A stretch of DNA of 64,000 nt from Cricetomys ansorgei. Its lineage: Eukaryota; Chordata; Mammalia; Rodentia; Nesomyidae. Positions 60,801 through 64,000 of this stretch are shown in pieces. A model generated the notes under the pieces. It was not told the DNA's origin and made no database searches. It saw only the letters and a program-made list of their open reading frames with translations. Positions within the stretch are counted from its first letter, which is position 1; the number at the start of each line of letters is the position of its first letter. The stretch lies in assembly GCA_026225945.1 (NCBI GenBank), contig JAMJFZ010004031.1, positions 1,507,501-1,571,500 on the forward strand, read 5' to 3'. The position numbers were made by a program, and so were the translations under genes.

Positions 60801-61164
60801 TTGAGTTGATCGCTTCTAAGCATCAATCAAATGCTCATAAATATGTAGAAATATAAATCAGCCAATAGGAAATACTATTCAGAGAAAACTGAATTTTGCA
60901 TTTACTACTACAAGATGGGAACGGGACAATACACAGCAATTAATCACTTTGAACTAGAAGAAAATCATAAAAGGAAGTGCAGACCTTACTTTATTTCCTA
61001 ATGATTGGCAGCTCTGCTCCTGAGGCTCTCAGTGTGCAGTCCTCAAACAGGAAGCATCAGCTCAGCTGGAAATTTTTAGAAATGGGTTCAGGAACCGGGA
61101 CCCATCAGTTGGTTTTAAAAAGCCCCACTAGTCATCCTGATTCCTGAATATTTCCACTATGACC

Positions 61165-61990
61165 GTTCTACATTTTCTTTTTTTAAGAATCTATTTATAC
61201 TTCTCTCATACAACACATCCCTACCACAGTTCTGCCTCCCTCCAAGCCTCTCAGTTCCTCTCCCCCTACCCTCCCCAAGATCTACTCCTCCCTTTCCTTT
61301 CAGAAAAGATCAGGCCTCCCAGGGCTATCAGCCAAATAGGGCATAACAGGATACAATAAGACTAGGCAGAAAGCCTCATGTCAAGGCTAGAAAAGGTAAC
61401 CCAGTAGGAGGGAAAGAGTTTCCAGAGCAGGCAAAAGAATCAGAGACACCCCCTCCCCACTGTTAGGAGTCTTACAAAAACTCTAAGCTGAATTACTTTA
61501 ACATATATGCAGAGGACCTATGGCAGACCCATGCAGGCTGCATGATGGCAGCTTCAGTCTCTGAGCCCCTGAGTCTGTAATCTTGGTGTTCTTACCCCTC
61601 TGACCCCTTCCTTCCCACCCTCTTCTGTGGGGTTCCCCTGACTTCCATCTAACGGGTCTCTGTATCTGCTCCCATTAATGGTGGAGGAAGCCTCTTTGAT
61701 GGCAATTGAGTTAGGTACCATTCACACAGTCACTTCCTCCTTGACTGCAGCATCTGCCTTCTGCTTTAAGAACTTAAGTGTTCAAAAAAAGAATTGCTCC
61801 TCATTAACTACTTTTATTTCTTTTTACTCACACACACATCCAACTCTTCCCAGGTCCTCCACACCTAAAGTTATGTTCACCCCTACCTCCATCTCTCTCA
61901 AATAACCCACAAAAACAAAACACAAAAAGTAAAATCAGAGTAAACAATAAAACCAATGAAACAAAACTAACAAAATGAAATAAAATGCCC

Positions 61991-62047
<57 letters not shown>

Positions 62048-62160
62048 TGAAGGTCACTTTATGTTGACCCACGATTCTGGACATGGGACCTTCCCTGGTG
62101 TGTGGTTGATATACGAAGTTATGTTCCATTGGAAAAAACTTGTTTTTCCCTTTGCCAGAG
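61165..62160 (-). repeat. Rodent L1 fragment, reversed
   Basis: 'cccagggctatcagccaaat', 'gcaggctgcatgatggcagc', 'ctaacgggtctctgtatctg' and 'ggaggaagcctctttgatgg' are typical of reversed rodent L1 sequence. Beyond the CA array, 'tctggacatgggaccttccc' and 'tgtggttgatatac' continue it. No L1 reading frame survives. Confidence 0.7.
61995..62045. repeat. (CA)25 microsatellite
   Basis: About 50 bp of uninterrupted CA, inside the reversed L1 fragment. It produces a Cys/Val-rich spurious minus-strand frame. Confidence 0.97.
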
Positions 62161-62764
62161 GGTCACATTTATTTAAAATGCATTTTAAATCACTTAGTAG
62201 GATTCTAGATGAAAGATTCCTAGGAAGGTAAGATCAGATGTGGGGACATCTGAATCGAAAGCAAAATGGGGCTGTTGCTGTGTATTTTCTCATACCAAGG
62301 GAATTGTGAGTTGAAGTCAGTGAATCCAGCTACAGAGAGTAACCTGTCTTTAATCAGGAGACTTCAAGCATACCGTGAGTCAGTGTGGAGAAAGCAGGTT
62401 CATATTTTTTTTCATTACAGCATTGTTGAACCCTGACATGCATCCAAATCAATATAATAGAACACAGGAGAAAAACACAATTTCATTTAAGAAACTCTGA
62501 ATTACATCCCACTCAAAGTAGTGAATGCACCTATTCTCCCAGTTAATCAAAAATAGAAAACCCACAAGCCCACTCATATTTTGCTTTTCTTTTTCATTTT
62601 TATATAGGAGATATATAACCCCAACATTTGAAAACCCTGACTTTCATACCAACTCAGAGCTCACACTATATAAAGGACCACCGGAAGTCAGGTTCTCTTA
62701 GTTTTTGAAAACCTTTCCAAGCCTTGCAGTAACCCAGAATGAAATAGTAGCAGCATATCAGAGG

Positions 62765-62960
62765 AGTTGAGACCAGAGTCTGTAGTCAAACTGACAGGAT
62801 TTGAATCTTAAATCTGCTCCTTGGTAAGTATACAAACACAGCCAATAATTTAATCTTTGTGTTCAGTTTTCTCATTTGTAAAATGAAAGTCATTGCCTTT
62901 GTGGGCTTTATTTTGATTAAAGAATATGAGTCTTCTTTAATACTTATGAGTATTAACTCA
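62765..62960 (+). repeat. MIR SINE
   Basis: 'aactgacaggatttgaatct' (B-box region), a diverged middle, then 'tcagttttctcatttgtaaa' and 'atgaaagtcattg', in the order of MIR ('cagacctgggttcgaatcc ... cagtttcctcatctgtaaaatgg'). Confidence 0.8.
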
Positions 62961-63048
62961 TAAGAAATATTTTAAAATATGTATTTTGCAAAGACTAATA
63001 ATGCAGGCAACCCTCTGAATGAATCCATGAGGTTTGTATCTGTGAATT

Positions 63049-63453
63049 TGCCCTAGCTAGTTTCATATCAACTAGATGCAAGCTAGAATCATCTGAAAGG
63101 AGGGGACCTCAACTGAGAAAATGCTTCCATAAATTCTAGCTATAGGGCATTTTCTCAATTAGTGATTGATGGAGGAGATCCCAGCCCATTGTGTGTGCTG
63201 CCATCCTTAGCACGAGATCTTAGGCTCTATAAGAAAGCATGCGTAAGCCATGATGAGAAGACAGTAAGCAGCACCCCTCCATGGCCTCTGCATCAGCTCC
63301 TGCCTCCAGCTTCTTGACCTATTAGAGTTCCTGGCCTGACCTCCTTCAATGACAAACAGTGATGTGGAATAGTAAGCCAAAGAAACCCTTCCTTCCCCAC
63401 CTTGCTTTTGGTCATGATGTTTTATCACAGCAATAGTAACTCTAGCTAGGATA
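63049..63453 (+). mobile_element. MT-type MaLR solo LTR
   Basis: 'tcatatcaactagatgcaag', 'aggggacctcaactgagaaa', 'gggcattttctcaattagtg', 'ccatggcctctgcatcagct', 'ttggtcatgatgttttatca' and 'cagcaatagtaactctagct'. About 405 bp. The terminal CA is changed to TA. The 84-codon minus-strand frame is inside it. Confidence 0.9.
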
Positions 63454-64000
63454 AGATTCAAACAACTATGGAAATAAAATATATTTTATAATTGCATCTG
63501 TACTGAGCACTATAGTTATTTTTCTTGCTATTCTTTAAATAAATCAGTGTAATGACTATTAACATGGTATTTTCATGTGTTAGGCATTGTAATTAATCTA
63601 GAGATGATGAAAACTTCACAAGAGGGTTTTCATAGTGATATGCCAGCACAACGTCATTTTGTCCAAGAGACTTGAGCACCTACAGGTTCTGGTATCCATG
63701 GGAATCCAGGAATCAAATCCTGAAATAGCCAAGAAGTGGTTGCAACATGGTAAGAAATATAACAATGCTTATCAGCAAAAACAGTCCAATCACATTTCTG
63801 AGGCAGTAAGTATAGTCACTAATCAAGCTTTGTGCAACTTATGCCATCTTTCCCCACACAGTTTCTATTGAAACAGTTGTGCTAATGAAAAACATTATCT
63901 CTTTTACAGAACACAACACAATGATTATAAGAGGGGAAAGGTAGGTGGTATGCTTCTATTTATCAAGAATTAACAAAAAATAGGCCCAAGTGATTTCTAT
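63454..64000. other. Unique DNA to window end
   Basis: No gene or repeat recognised. The 78-codon plus-strand frame at 63,635-63,871 has no motif. Confidence 0.4.

Noticed and set aside
62666..62676. TATATAAAGG as a gene promoter
   Set aside because: A TATA-like word alone in AT-rich DNA is common. No downstream open frame, CpG context or repeat LTR supports a start site.

Overview
This 64-kb window is AT-rich, CpG-poor genomic DNA from a muroid rodent (mouse/rat/hamster/vole group). The species cannot be fixed from the sequence. The assignment rests on repeats: B1, B3, B4 and ID SINEs, MT-type MaLR solo LTRs and rodent L1 3' ends lie beside older mammalian repeats (MIR, L1M, HAL1, MLT-like LTRs). 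No convincing intact protein-coding gene, rRNA or tRNA gene was found. Almost all open reading frames are under 120 codons and fall in repeats, microsatellites or random AT-rich sequence. It reads as a gene desert or the inside of a very large intron.

Layout. 1-9.1 kb: mostly unique AT-rich DNA with a MIR and a decayed L1M 3' end. 9.15-9.36 kb: a splice-acceptor-preceded, broken exon-like block with a cysteine pattern recalling ADAM proteins. 9.5-15.5 kb: (TAA)-rich DNA, an ID SINE, AT palindromes and an L1 3'UTR. 15.5-17.7 kb: an MT LTR, then a composite element made of an L1-like 3' end, a conserved body and a 19-bp minisatellite that switches strand. 20.5 kb: a possible very old Penelope-like reverse-transcriptase relic. 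20.9-33 kb: assorted SINEs, MIR, LTR relics and microsatellites. 33.1-35.0 kb: a second copy of the composite element in the opposite orientation, with an extra 450-bp segment at its strand-switch point. 35.1-36.3 kb: a CTGA-rich rodent repeat fused to a B1 end, then an LTR-like segment with a poly(A) hairpin. 42.7-46.2 kb: a decayed HAL1/L1 ORF1 unit on the minus strand. 47.7-63.5 kb: B4 and ID SINEs, L1 pieces and four MT LTRs, one of them nested inside a B4.

The most unusual structure is the pair of inverted composite minisatellite elements, about 16 kb apart. They share a non-repetitive body of about 270-295 bp as well as the 19-bp arrays, so they are copies of one mobile or duplicated unit and not two independent satellites. 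Repeat family names come from recalled consensus patterns. None was checked with RepeatMasker.
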